Shown in pieces: positions 19,045 through 28,990 of a DNA stretch of 64,000 bases. The stretch is from assembly GCA_026182355.1 (NCBI GenBank), contig JAPFBL010000530.1, forward strand, positions 72,501 through 136,500, given 5' to 3'. How positions within the stretch are numbered: position 1 is the first letter of the stretch; the number at the start of each line of letters is the position of its first letter. The notes under the pieces are model-generated. The model saw only the letters and a program-made list of their open reading frames with translations, did no database searches and was not told where the DNA came from. A program made the position numbers and the translations under genes. The DNA comes from Hermatobates lingyangjiaoensis (taxonomy: Eukaryota; Arthropoda; Insecta; Hemiptera; Hermatobatidae).

Positions 19045-19345
19045 CAATAGTGTAGGTTGCAGTCCCACAAGGGAACACACATAGGCTGAGCATTGGGCCC
19101 TTTGTGATACTACACAATGAACATTAATTCTACATTGGAAGTCCTAAAATTTTTTGCCTGACTCCAGTGTATTTAAAGTAGGGATCTCTAACGAGTATCT
19201 GGCAGGCTCGGAACCGACAGCTCAACGTCCTCTCCGAGAGACGACGTAATCGGATGTATTCACCTCCCACGTGTCTATAGTGGGTATCGAACCCCGGACC
19301 TATCAGTTCAGAGGTGAGTACGTCAACCATTGAGCTAACCTGGTT
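19045..19345 (-). mobile_element. Full-length tRNA-derived SINE with LINE-like tail
   Basis: Minus strand, from right: A-box GGTTAGCTCAATGG, B-box GGTTCGATACCC, body GAATACATCCGATTACG, GAGGACGTTGAGCTG, then ACTTCCAATGTAGAATTAAT, the TTGTGTAGTATCACAAAGGG tail and ATGTGTGTTCCCTTGTGGGA ending CTGCAACCTACA. The tail matches the 3' end of the LINE at 30503-32162. About 300 bp, the usual full SINE length. Confidence 0.88.
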
Positions 19346-19790
19346 TTTTTACTTAAACAAATTTGAAATGCTTCCACTACTGATAGCCAACCAATGCACA
19401 AATAAGTATTTCAATTGTAATATCATTTATGAGTTGTGTAATTTTCTTATATGTTGTAATTTCTTTTTCAGAGGAATGCAGATATCACGACATGTTCCCG
19501 ACTAACACACACGTAGACCCGTCTATTGATGCTACCATCTTAGGTAATTAACATTTATACTATTACAACTTAAAACAATTTTAGCTAAATAAGATTTTAG
19601 TAAACATCATATTATTTATTATGTAGATCCATCGTACCTCGAGAATCGTTTATGTAACGTCTGACCGATTTAGTAATGTGTTTTCAAATAGGATTAATCA
19701 TAATCGTTAAACTGATTAGTTATTTAAACTTTTAGGGACCAAAAAAATGGTCTCAAAGAAGTTTTTTCCCAAATTATGTGAGAAGAAAAT
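19346..19790. other. AT-rich sequence, nothing recognised
   Basis: No element or gene signal seen. Confidence 0.4.
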
Positions 19791-20407
19791 TTGAGCCCAG
19801 TATGGAGTTATAGAGTATGGTGAGCCTAGTATGGTGTTATAGGGTATTATTAGCCCATTATGGTGTTATAGAGTATTATAAGCCCAGTATGGTGTTATGG
19901 AGTATTATAAGCCCAGGATGGTGTTATAGAGTATGGTGAACTCAGTATGGTGCTATAGAGTATTATGAGCCAGGATGGTGTTATAGAGTATGTTGAGCCC
20001 AGTATGGTGTTATAGAGTATGGTGAGCCAAGTATGGTGTTATCAGTATGTTGAGTCCAGTATGGTGCTATAGAGTATGTTGAGCCCAGTATGGTGTTATA
20101 GAGTATGGTGAGCCAAGTATGGTGTTATACAGTATGTTGAACCCAGTATGGTGATATAGAGTATGTTGAGCCCAGTATGGTGTTATAGAGTATTACAAGC
20201 CCAGTATGGTGTTATAGAGTATTATGCGCCCAGTATGGTGTTATAGAGTATGGTGAGCCAAGTATGGTGTTATACAGTATGTTGAGCCGAGTATGGTGCT
20301 ATAGAGTATGTTGAGCCTAGTATGGTATTATAGAGTATTATAAGCCCAGTATGGTGCTATAGAGTATGGTGAGCCCAGTTTAGAGTTATTCCAGTATATT
20401 GATCCCA
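19791..20407 (+). repeat. 29-bp minisatellite, about 21 units
   Basis: Unit GTATGGTGTTATAGAGTA followed by TTATAAGCCCA or TGGTGAGCCCA, repeated in tandem with base changes and occasional one-base or half-unit losses. The two halves of the unit (AGTATGGTG, AGAGTATGGTG) resemble each other, so it probably grew from a shorter unit. Confidence 0.93.
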
Positions 20408-20870
20408 GTTATTCCAATTCCCTAGAAGAGTTTTGAATTCACAAATTATTTACGTTATTACTATTAAAAAAGAAATCTTTTTTAAAGTATGATTTGTTAG
20501 GGACTTTATTAATATAAAAGATGGGCTACTTTAATTAGTGTGCAATTGAATGTAAAATGTAAATTTCTAGTTTAAACCAAATTTTCATTTCCGAGGTTTG
20601 CTATTATTATAAAAAACTGATCGATTTCTGAAAAAGGTTTTGACTAAATATGCCACTTCAGAAATAAGTTCTTAAATTATATAGCGTAGAGAAATACAGT
20701 TGTACTTTTTAATTTTGCTTAAACTACTATCAGTAAAAAAATTAGATATTATTTCTGATTTTATTATTTCTGTTTATTTAGATCCTTTTTCGTGTGTTTG
20801 ACCTGTTATATATAAAAAGTATCTTTTGGAAACGATATAAATACACTAAATAAAGTGACAGCATCACTTT
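20408..20870. other. AT-rich sequence, nothing recognised
   Basis: No structured feature. Confidence 0.4.
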
Positions 20871-20874
20871 AAAA

Positions 20875-21885
20875 AAAAAAAAAGAAAAAAAGGTTTCTGA
20901 AAACAGAAACTTTACTCTAATGTCCCTTTGACTTAATGTAATTTTGGCAAAAATTATCTCAACTCATTTCCCGTATAATACTGTTTAACCTTATCATAGA
21001 CCAAAGTATATGACCTACTCAGGTATTCCCCAATGTTATAAATGCATACATGTAATACATAATACATAAATGTATATACATACATATAAATACATAAAGT
21101 TCACCGAAGGGGTTCTTGAGGGATTTTGGTCATAAAATGATCAAATTTTGGTTTATAGTCAATGATCAATTTTGGTTTAAGACTAAAATCTTCAAGAACC
21201 TCTTCGGTAAACTTGAAAAATCAGTGGTTGAGAAGCTATATAAATAAATGTATGTAATATATAAATGCAGAAGAAAAACAAAAAACATGGAAGAAAGTCG
21301 TTGTTAATATTTTAGCAAACAGAAGAGTAGTCTGAATGCTTCATATAGTTGCATTAGCCTCCGGCCTGGCTTTAACAAACAAATATTTCGTTATTGTTTT
21401 TTAAATAGGTTTTTTTTGTATTTCTACATCAGGTTTTAAAAGTAATGCAATTATTTGATAGTTGTACTTTTCATTTAAATAAAAGTATTCGGTCGATTTT
21501 ATATATTTTTTAAATAAAGCTTTTAAATATAGTATTTTTTTTTAACTAAGGATTGTCTGTTGATATGTTCGGCAAAATGGATGCAAGTTCATAGCCCTTT
21601 TTATCATTCTCTTGTCCTTTCAGAATTAGCTGTATACATTATTTTAGTCCCTTTTTGAAATTTCATTGAATTGGGGACCAATTTTGGGGGGGAATTCACT
21701 TCTATTCGCTGTCTGCACTGTAAATAACATTGGAGAATACCTGAGTAGGTCATGTACTTTTGTCTATGGCAAGACTAAAGAGTAATATGGAGGAAATGAG
21801 TCGACATAATTTTTCTTAAAAGCATATTAATCAAAGGGGTGTTACAGTAAATTTTCTGTTTTTAGAAAACTTATTTTTTTTTACG
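20875..21885. mobile_element. Inverted-repeat element of about 1 kb
   Basis: Arms of about 170 bases: 20875-21045 is the reverse complement of 21715-21885 with about 15 percent change (shared GGAATACCTGAGTAGGTCAT on the right; GACCTACTCAGGTATTCCCC on the left). The interior has no transposase. A piece at 21370-21500 resembles the interior of the hAT element at 57725, suggesting a composite. No target duplication could be fixed. Confidence 0.6.
21098..21212. repeat. Small hairpin inside the 1-kb inverted repeat
   Basis: AAGTTCACCGAAGGGGTTCT at the left is mirrored by the complement AAGTTTACCGAAGAGGTTCT at the right; 34-base arms. Confidence 0.75.
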
Positions 21886-21998
21886 CTAAACTGAAAAAAA
21901 TGCCCCAAAAATTTAACAAAAAATTTAGCAAATTATAAAAAAAATCGCGAATTCCCATTCTTTCACAAATTTGTTCACAAGCAAACAAAGGTTTTGCG

Positions 21999-22018
21999 CC
22001 CCCCCCCCCCCCCCCCCC
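21999..22018. repeat. Poly(C) run
   Basis: About 20 consecutive C in otherwise AT-rich DNA. Just before it, CACAAGCAAACAAAGGTT matches the right-end interior of the 57725 hAT element, so it may be the edge of an old hAT copy. Confidence 0.85.
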
Positions 22019-22019
22019 G

Positions 22020-22540
22020 GCACCCCTTCTAAAGGATGAATCATATATAAGTACAATTCAGTTTACCTTGGGAATGAATAGATAAGCCAAATTTTTCTAT
22101 ATTGGATGAGAAGAAGTGGTGATCCATTCAATATCCTGGAATAAAGCTTATCCTTGTCTAAAAGAAATGGAAATGACATTCGATCTCGTCATATGTAAAA
22201 AGGCAACCTTTGACTTTGCTATTCATAGGAAAGATGAAAGTCACCGGATCAAATATCCCGCCTTCACAAGGATTTAACAAGATTTCCTTTTTTTCATAAC
22301 ATAATTTTCGTTTTTTTTTAAGGATTTTCACAAGAATATTATCTTCTCAATATTCTCAAGAATATTAACGGTTTATTTAAAAAAAAAATATTGACATTTT
22401 GCCAAAAAAATTAACAAAAAAAAAATAATCCGTGAAATTTCAATTATCACAAAAGAGCAAAAAAAAAGATTATTCTTCCTGGAATAATGACACACCTGCT
22501 TTACTTGTCGGATTTGATTACATTGACTTTAGAAATTCAA
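22020..22540. other. AT-rich sequence, nothing recognised
   Basis: A/T homopolymer runs only. Confidence 0.4.
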
Positions 22541-22748
22541 TTTCTAATTCAATTTCGAATGTACCACATTCATCATCAGGACAATAATGAGAATAATAGT
22601 AAGATGCCAGATAGTTAGTGAGTCCAACCACCCTGCCTTAATCCCCCATAATGCCCCGTGACCCAGGGCGATGTCCTGTGAACATTCCAATAGTAATCCA
22701 CCTCTATATATATAAACTAACAATCCTACTATTATTTTCATTATTGTC

Positions 22749-22781
22749 CTGATGATGAATGTGGTACATTCGAAACATGTT
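22749..22781 (+). ncRNA. Hammerhead-like motif, family 7
   Basis: CTGATGA 22749-22755, extra T, GAATG/CATTC helix II (five perfect pairs), GAAA 22772-22775, CATG, TT. GTC before and GAC after give a 3-bp helix I. Confidence 0.65.
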
Positions 22782-22812
22782 GACTGGCAATATTGGTGAT
22801 AAGCTTTATAGT

Positions 22813-22902
22813 TTTAATGAAGAGACGAGGAAGGAATTCCGGAAACTGGAGAAATTGTGTAAGAAACAGATACAAGCCAAATATGGGACGTTATTTAACT
22901 AT
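22813..22902 (+). pseudogene. PLE-type protein N-terminal fragment, family 7
   Basis: Thirty codons without a stop: ETRKEFRKLEKLCKKQIQAK then YGTLFNY. It shares R-x-LEKL-x-KK with the 28297 and 6698 fragments. Begins 32 bases downstream of the hammerhead motif on the same strand and is cut off by (TA)n. I infer the first residues of a Penelope-like protein. No start codon is evident in frame. Confidence 0.5.
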
Positions 22903-22919
22903 ATATATATATATAATTA

Positions 22920-23074
22920 AAGTTACAGCTAGAGAACACAAAAAAAAGGACTAACACTCACGAATCTCGATAATTTCGGCGTCTTGCCGTCTTCAGGAGA
23001 GAAGAAAGAAAGAAAATAAAAGGAGAAAGAATGAAGGAACGGAGACGTAAATGCTTCCACTGGCCGAACATATA

Positions 23075-23130
<56 letters not shown>
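22920..23130 (-). repeat. Hammerhead family 8 unit and (TA)n
   Basis: One minus-strand unit between (TA)n tracts (22900-22915 and 23071-23125). Confidence 0.7.
22969..22996 (-). ncRNA. Hammerhead-like motif, family 8
   Basis: Minus strand: CTGAAGA, extra C, GGC/GCC helix II with 5-base loop, GAAA, TTA, TC. TCTC before and GAGA after form a 4-bp helix I. The odd 3-base TTA block is the only deviation from a palindromic block. Confidence 0.55.
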
Positions 23131-23133
<3 letters not shown>

Positions 23134-23670
23134 AATATTTTCCTTGTCTCAACCACATATATTTAACACTATTTTTTTTTCTTCCCAACTAGACCAAACC
23201 TCGATAAAAAAGAAAAATAGTGATTTATATATATATTCCATATATATTATATTAATAAAATAAAATGGTCCAGTGGACTTCTAAATAAAAAAACCTTCGC
23301 CTTCCAATGATGACGATCATGGAAATATAGGAGTGAGTTATTCGTGTGTCTATCTGTGTGCTACCTTCGTTTTTATGTATAATATGCTACACATATTATA
23401 ACCGAAACTATAGTCCATATGCCTGTATTGTAGTCTACTGCATAAAGTATAGCCTAGGTTTAAAATGTTTCACATTAGATCAAAAAAATTCTGGCCAGCC
23501 TAACTATACGTACTATATTCAACGCATTTGTCTTAATGAACTCTGTTGTGAATTCATCACCTGGGGATCTCTCCCAATAGAATTACAGAAGTAATCAACT
23601 GCTGTGAATAAGGCATGTTTTATGAATGACAGCACCTCTGTCAAGTTAGCTAAGTAACTTTCTGCATAAG
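23131..23670. other. Unclassified sequence
   Basis: 23280-23345 (CCTTCCAATGATGACGATCA, AAATATAGGAGTGAG) resembles 27895-27935 and is probably an eroded hammerhead unit. An 82-codon open frame at 23346-23594 is unrecognised. Confidence 0.35.
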
Positions 23671-23671
23671 G

Positions 23672-23905
23672 GGAGCCAGGTTAGCTCAGTGGTTATCGTA
23701 CTCGCCTTTAAACTAGTAAGTCCAGGGTTCGATACCCACCTGGTTCTCGATTTATTCACGCGGAAGGTGAATAAATCTGAGCACGCCATCCCTCATGGGA
23801 GGACGTTAAGCCGTCGGTCCCGATCCTATACGATGTCAGGTATTCTAAACACACTCGAGTTAGCCAAAATTGAGTACCACCAATGTAGAACCACAGATCA
23901 AACAA
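23672..23905 (+). mobile_element. tRNA-derived SINE
   Basis: GGTTAGCTCAGTGGTTA (A-box), GGGTTCGATACCC (B-box), TTTATTCACGCGGAAGGTGA, GGACGTTAAGCCGTCGGTCC, ACACTCGAGTTAGCCAAAAT. Ends in TGTAGAACCACAGATCAA without the long LINE-like tail. The best-preserved head in the window. Confidence 0.9.
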
Positions 23906-23942
23906 AAATACTGTAAAGGGCTGACTTTTTAACTCGTCTAGG

Positions 23943-24642
23943 CAGAAGTTCCCAAAGTGGGTTCTGCGGAACCCAGGGGTTCCTTAACGGACTGTCTGGG
24001 GTTCCGTGAAAAACATTTAGTAAAAACATTTTTATATTTTTTTTTTGTTGGTATGGATTTATTCTATATTTCTTGTGAATCATGAAACCGAATAATGTTT
24101 ATATCTACATATACCCATAAGTAGTCAAAATGTTATTCATATTTAGGATGAATCACTAGTCAGTTTTTGGAACTATTTGATACCCAAATTTCTTTCTATT
24201 GTAAAAATAGCACTTCACACATTGCTTCCATTTCCCACTACTTATGTAAAACTGGGTTTTCCCCTTAAACTGCCATAGAAACCAAATACGAAAGTAGACT
24301 TAATGCTGGGGCTAACTTGAGAATCAAACTTTCAACTATAAAGCCAAAAATGATTACAAAACAAACTCTGTGTTAAAATTGCTAGTAATTCTGTTGTATG
24401 TGTTATGCACTTGTGGAAAATATGAAAATTAAAATCTTTTAGTTTTGAATTTTTATTCAAAAAATACACACTGCAATAATATTACTGTTTTAATTGTTTT
24501 TAAACCTACATACTATTTAAAAAGGCATATGAAAATATTTCTATTATGATTGTATGAAATCATTAGAATCTGGTGGTTCTTGGGAAAGTTACTAGAACCA
24601 AAAAGGGTTCCGCGTCGAAAAACGTTTAAAAACTGTGCGCTA
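23943..24642. mobile_element. Non-autonomous hAT element
   Basis: Left end CAGAAGTTCCCAAAGTGG then GGAACCCAGGGGTTCC. The complement of the right end reads CACAGTTTTTAAACG and CGCGGAACCC. The shared GCGGAACCC block sets the inverted repeats. Flanks CGTCTAGG and CGCTAGGG look like a decayed 8-bp duplication. A 3' half-copy lies at 42750-43074. No transposase sequence inside. Confidence 0.75.
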
Positions 24643-24659
24643 GGGGTTCGGTTTAAACA

Positions 24660-25380
24660 ATAATAATAAAAAACTTTCTTCATACAACGAAATAATGTTG
24701 AATAAAATCATAAAAGGATTCATATTAATCTTCAACATATTAAGTGATTCATTTTAAATACATAATTGAAATTATTCATAGTTATCTCATGAAATATAAA
24801 GACTGTACCATTTAATTCATTTTATTTACATAAAAAAACTATTATTCCATTCTGCCTTTAGTTGTTGAGACAACACTGATTGTGTTGTTTTATTCTTACT
24901 TTCAAATTCAACTAAAACTCGATTTAAAAAAAGACGCCGATAAAAGAAACTTTCATCAATCTGCTCTTCAAACGTTTAACTTGATGAAATTTTTACATTT
25001 TCATGAAAAAAAAAACAACTTCATTTTAAATGTACAGTTAAAACTTTGTTAAATTTACGCTATAATAGCTTTCCCTTGCTTACTTTTTCAATTACCATCT
25101 TATTTTCAAGTTTTTTCTTTTTTTTATATATATATTTTCCTGGTAAAGTTTAGTCTTTCAGTTTTAAATATTACAATATTGGAGATATATATTTTTCTCC
25201 TTCATCCAGCCAAGTGATATTTATTGCCCATGTTGTAATATGCTGTATTCATTGAGTAACATTATTTTAGTTAAATTTAACCCTTTCACTGCTTCCAAAC
25301 AGTAGCACTTCATATTCTTGAAGGCTGAATTTCAAAACATGATTTTTTTTTTGAAATTCATGACATAATTTTTTACCCTG
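24660..25380. other. AT-rich sequence, nothing recognised
   Basis: No structured feature. Confidence 0.4.
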
Positions 25381-25384
25381 TGCT

Positions 25385-25690
25385 AAATTACTTTACTATA
25401 AGTAAAGTATAGTGATCGTGAAAAAATTCGATCTCGAGATTTTGACGGAATTACATGTTTTGAGGTCCCAGAAGTTGTTTTATGAGGTTTTTACGATGAT
25501 GTCTGTATGTGTGTGGGTGGGTGGGTGAGTGTGTTAGCATTGCTAGTTACCACGCTACGGTCCAGAATCTTTGATAGATCAAGTTGATATTTTACACAAA
25601 AATGGGCCTCATAAAGACGAAGATCCCTATTGTTTGGGAAGAATTATGCATGATGGGAAAGTCACTTTATTTGCCAAAAACCGTTTTTTT
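25385..25690 (+). repeat. Repeat Z
   Basis: Best copy of the left end: ACTTTACTATAAGTAAAGT palindrome, GTGATCGTGAAAAAATTCGA, TTTTGACGGAATTACATGTT, a short TG/GGTGGG tract, ACGGTCCAGAATCT. Confidence 0.8.
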
Positions 25691-25734
25691 GTTTAAGAAC
25701 TTAAAATTTTCATCTTTTTTTTGGTAAGGTATAC

Positions 25735-25800
25735 GTATACCTGATCAAAAATACGTATATATACGTCCAACATATATACGTATATATACTGGTGATACAT
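25735..25800. repeat. TACG/TATA short tandem
   Basis: Irregular repeats of ATACGTATAT form local palindromes. Confidence 0.6.
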
Positions 25801-25839
25801 AATTGTATGACGTACATGTACGCTATTAGCAGTGAAAAG

Positions 25840-25930
25840 GTTATAAAATTCATAATAAAAAATCTGTAGTGGCCTACACTCAACTTTACTATCAATAAAC
25901 ATAATATCAAACTCATTAACCACCAAATGA
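25840..25930 (-). repeat. Repeat Y
   Basis: Minus strand: GTTTGATATTATGTTTATTG, AGTAAAGTTGAGTGTAGGCC, ACTACAGATTTTT. Longest shared copy with 41316-41395. Confidence 0.7.
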
Positions 25931-25959
25931 TGTTTTCTATGTGTCATTTGTTTAAATTT

Positions 25960-26350
25960 GACCGTAATCGCTTTATTAGTTATAATAATCTGATAAAAAT
26001 GATTAAACTGAGAGCCTGAAACTCATCGGACTCGTACGCTCTGCAGTCATACTGTTGTAATAACATATGAGATACTGCTGTTATGCCATTGTTGTAACTC
26101 AATATAACATCAGATTTTATGTTCATTAATGTCATTCATAAATGTAAATAAAGAAGTATTCCTTCCTTCTATAGTTTTAGGTATGATTTGACAGAAATAT
26201 TTGTCCATTCTGAGATGATTGCTTCGAATACAGATTTAATGTGATCAAGGGTTTAATGCTACCTGATCTAGATACAGAGTTTGAATTCTTTGTATGATGT
26301 CAAATACAGCTTCAATTCATAGTAATTAAGTAAATAATTTAAAAGTAACA
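25960..26350 (+). repeat. Repeat W
   Basis: Mirror of parts of 40370-41200: GAAACTCATCGGA, TTTAATGTGATCAAGGGTTT, TGATGTCAAATACAGCTTC. Unclassified; the 40-kb copy has extra interior sequence. Confidence 0.65.
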
Positions 26351-27335
26351 ATTCAAAATAAGAGATAAGATTATTTAAGGCCAGAAATTACGAAGGTAAA
26401 TTATGAAAAATAGTTGTAACTAATACACTAAATAACTGTTTTCAAAGATATTAAAATATGTTTCTTGAATGTTCTTATAGAAATAATCAAATTGATTCAG
26501 TTTCACAAATTCGTTGAGCCCACAAAACTCACAAGGTGAACTTTTCCATTATATATATTGTTGTAATTAAGTATTCTATCTTCCTGGTGAAGTGAAAATA
26601 AATATAAATTGTATAGACATACATAAGAATAAGTAAAATAAGAATGGTATAAAAATAATATAAATTATGTTTCAAATATAATAATACTGGATAAGCGTAG
26701 ATAGTCTAAAGAACAATTAATGCACTTGTAATATTGAAAAGAAAATAATATAATATTTCCACTGACCGTAATTGTGATCTGTATTCTTGCATTGTCATTT
26801 AATCAACGTAAACTCATATTTAAAACATACATTACATTTTTCAATTAATGTACTCTTTTAAACACAGATATTAAACTAAATTCTTTAGAGAGACCACATC
26901 TGAATTAATTTCAAACTGTTACAAATAAAGTGGACGTGGAGTAGAAACGCAATTAAAAATTAAAATGACTTGAAAAAATGAGAGCCTATGATTGGTTCAA
27001 ATAATCATACGATAGAAATGACATGCGCATTATCTACTGTTGGCGGGAAATGAAGGGACTTCATTCTGCGTGAATAATCATTTATATAGAACTAAATAGA
27101 GACCTATGAATCTTTAAGTTGTATTGAGTTCAACTATTTTAAAAAAATACAATTAATTATGCATGGATATGAATAAGAAAGATGAAATGTTTTAATATAT
27201 TTATATTCTGCATGCTAAATATAATAATAACGCTGTAATAATAATACAATTTACATTTAATTTAATAAAATATTTATTTATGTAATATGTTAATAAATTA
27301 ACAACAATATGTTGGCTTTTAACAACAACAGTTGT
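26351..27335. other. AT-rich, single-copy-looking stretch
   Basis: One of the longest stretches without an obvious mobile element. It contains an inverted CCAAT (ATTGG, 26991-26995) and TTGGCGGGAAA (27040-27050), an E2F-like site. No downstream coding exon is visible, so a promoter cannot be claimed. Confidence 0.35.
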
Positions 27336-27339
27336 TGTT

Positions 27340-27530
27340 ATTAACACATACTATTTTTCTTTGTAAAATAATTTGTAATGTAATACTTAGTTTTTCTGTT
27401 TCAAAATTTATACTTCTGCCTATGAAAAAGGTTTTAAACAAAGACCGAAACATTGGCAGTGAGAGTTAAATTTGAACCTGAAGAACCGACGGAGTCCCGA
27501 TAAACTTTAGTTTTGTATATATAAATATAT
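27340..27530 (+). repeat. Hammerhead-derived family 6
   Basis: Same body as 63405-63590 (TTTCTTTGTAAAATAATTTG, CTGCCTATGAAAAAGGTTTT), GAAACATTGG in place of GAAACGTTGG. Ends at a TA-rich tract. Confidence 0.8.
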
Positions 27531-27534
27531 ATAT

Positions 27535-27700
27535 ATTCGCGCTCCGTTCTTCGACGTGGGGAGATCTCTCTCACTTCGTCCTCTCTTCTAGTCTACTCTC
27601 CTGATGACGAACAACAGTTCGAAATATTGAATTCTGTAAGTTTTCTTTGTATTCTCTTTTCTGTGTCGTGCTTTGTGTAATTTAAATTTATATATATATA
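27535..27700 (+). repeat. Hammerhead family 9 unit
   Basis: GGGGAGATCTCTCTCACTTC then the motif and the tail TCTGTGTCGTGCTTTGTGTA into TA repeats. Also at 47817-48035. Confidence 0.8.
27601..27628 (+). ncRNA. Hammerhead-like motif, family 9
   Basis: CTGATGA, extra C, GAAC/GTTC helix II with AACA loop, GAAA, TA, TT. Followed by CTGTAAGTTTTC, a splice-donor-like sequence. Confidence 0.65.
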
Positions 27701-27779
27701 TATGTAAAAAGATTTCACATAAACAAGTGAAATAAGATCTTAGTCTTGTTTTCCCATTTTCTTATTGTGGTTTGATCAG

Positions 27780-27830
<51 letters not shown>

Positions 27831-27840
27831 ACCCATTAAA
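27700..27840. repeat. Family 13 fragments between TA tracts
   Basis: AGATTTCACATAAACAAGTG joined directly to AAGATCTTAGTCTTGTTTTC, so the inner part with the hammerhead core was deleted. TA tracts at 27780-27828. Confidence 0.75.
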
Positions 27841-27970
27841 TGAAACGATTCTTCAAACTTAATAAATTAGATCATCCTTTGGAGCGATCACATCTATTCC
27901 TGACGACGAAGATATAAAAATATAGTAGTGAGTTCAGTGATTTCTTTTCTGTGTGTTCTTTTGAAAATTT

Positions 27971-28017
<47 letters not shown>

Positions 28018-28160
28018 CTAAAAAATGTTGTGCCAATTTCATGCTTGATTACCTTTTTAGAGAGTTTCTCTAATGTCATACAGGCTCTTCTCAGTTACTC
28101 GGGGAATAAAAAAAAATACATTACATTGTAATAACCCTATACTTTAGTCGTAAGCTTAGC

Positions 28161-28191
28161 CTGATGATGGTCTACGAGACCGAAACATGTC
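28161..28191 (+). ncRNA. Hammerhead-like motif, family 10
   Basis: CTGATGA 28161-28167, extra T, GGTC/GACC helix II, GAAA 28182-28185, CATG, TC. Helix I is poor in this copy. Confidence 0.6.
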
Positions 28192-28239
28192 CTTGTTTTA
28201 TTGAAAATAATATTTAGTTAGTTCTTAAATAGTGTTAGA

Positions 28240-28425
28240 ATGTGTAGTTATGAAAAGAAAAATTTGGGCCAGTTGATTTTTTTATTCCCCGAGCAACTGA
28301 AAAGAAGAGCCTGTAGGATATTAGAGAAACTCTCTAAAAAAGTAATAAAGCATGAAATTGGCATAAAATGTTTAGAAACATGTTTGCAAGAAGGATTGCT
28401 ACCAACCTTCAATAATATATATACA
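28240..28425 (+). pseudogene. PLE-type protein N-terminal fragment, family 10
   Basis: Open from an ATG at 28240, 49 bases after the hammerhead motif: FPEQLKRRACRILEKLSKKV, IKHEIGIKCLETCLQEGLLP, TFNNIY. It shares LEKLSKK with 6698-6784 and CL-EGLLP--NIY with 10967-11088, so independent families keep the same peptide pattern, which argues for past protein-level selection. The mirrored copy (28100 to about 28015, minus) repeats the LEKL region. The frame runs into the tail of the next hammerhead unit. Reverse transcriptase and endonuclease are absent. Confidence 0.6.
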
Positions 28426-28429
28426 TATG

Positions 28430-28575
28430 TAGAAAAAGATTTTACATAAACACGTGAAACAACAATCAATAATCAAACCACAATAAGAAATGGGAAAAGA
28501 AGACTACGATCTTTCAACCGTAACAAGCGATCTTCGTCAGAGTCAAAAATCCAACTGATATATATATATAGTACG
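28430..28575 (-). repeat. Family 13 half-unit
   Basis: TTTACATAAACACGTGAAAC, AATCAAACCACAATAAGAAA, motif, then CAAAAATCCAACTG directly into (TA)n (28558-28570). Confidence 0.85.
28506..28540 (-). ncRNA. Hammerhead-like motif, family 13
   Basis: Minus strand: CTGACGA, A, GATCG/CGGTT (one weak pair), GAAA, GATC with the following T changed to G (CGTAG). Probably weakened. Confidence 0.5.
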
Positions 28576-28844
28576 TGTGTGGGTGTGTGTCTGTTTATAT
28601 GTTTATAAAATGATAGGGCTAATGCCCTAGAATACACGAGTCATAGCTATATAACAAAAGTTCGGTAAAACAATCTTGAAAGGTCACAACCTTCTCGACA
28701 CAGTTTGACACTTAGAAATATCAAGTGCTAATTCTTCCAAAATAACTAACGTCGACTTTTTTTTTATACTTGTACTATCTGGTCGTTATGCTTGATTGAA
28801 GAATTAATTCATATGTTCTAAGGGAAGAGTGTCTAAAATAATAA

Positions 28845-28990
28845 ACAGTAAAACTATAAGTTATAGTTATACTATTTAAACTATAAGAGACACAATAAGT
28901 TATTTATTTAGTAAATCGTCCAGCTTTGTCTGCTTCACGTCTTTTCGCAGCAAATCATTTATAAAGGCTCGTACTTATTATAAAGTCGAA
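28845..28990 (+). repeat. Unclassified repeat X, copy 2
   Basis: Close match to 157-305, same strand, here not next to a Helitron-like 3' end. Confidence 0.6.

Larger units (their letters stand above)
22545..22915. repeat. Hammerhead family 7 pair with PLE-type fragment and (TA)n
   Basis: The left motif (minus, 22549-22579) has core CTGATGA and GAATG/CATTC helix II but an altered block after GAAA. The right motif (plus) is followed by about 30 bases and then the PLE-type reading frame, ending at (TA)n 22900-22915. This order, motif then protein start then (TA)n, repeats at 28.2 kb. Confidence 0.8.
27890..28440. repeat. Family 10 element: inverted PLE-type fragments around a hammerhead
   Basis: The left arm (28015-28105, minus) and right arm (28280-28370, plus) encode the same peptide in opposite directions. 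Between them is one plus-strand hammerhead-like motif. (TA)n 27975-28012 adjoins the left arm. 27895-27935 is an eroded motif of another family. Confidence 0.8.

Noticed and set aside
27895..27935. Hammerhead motif (CTGACGA at 27901)
   Set aside because: No paired helix II or GAAA follows; at most an eroded copy.
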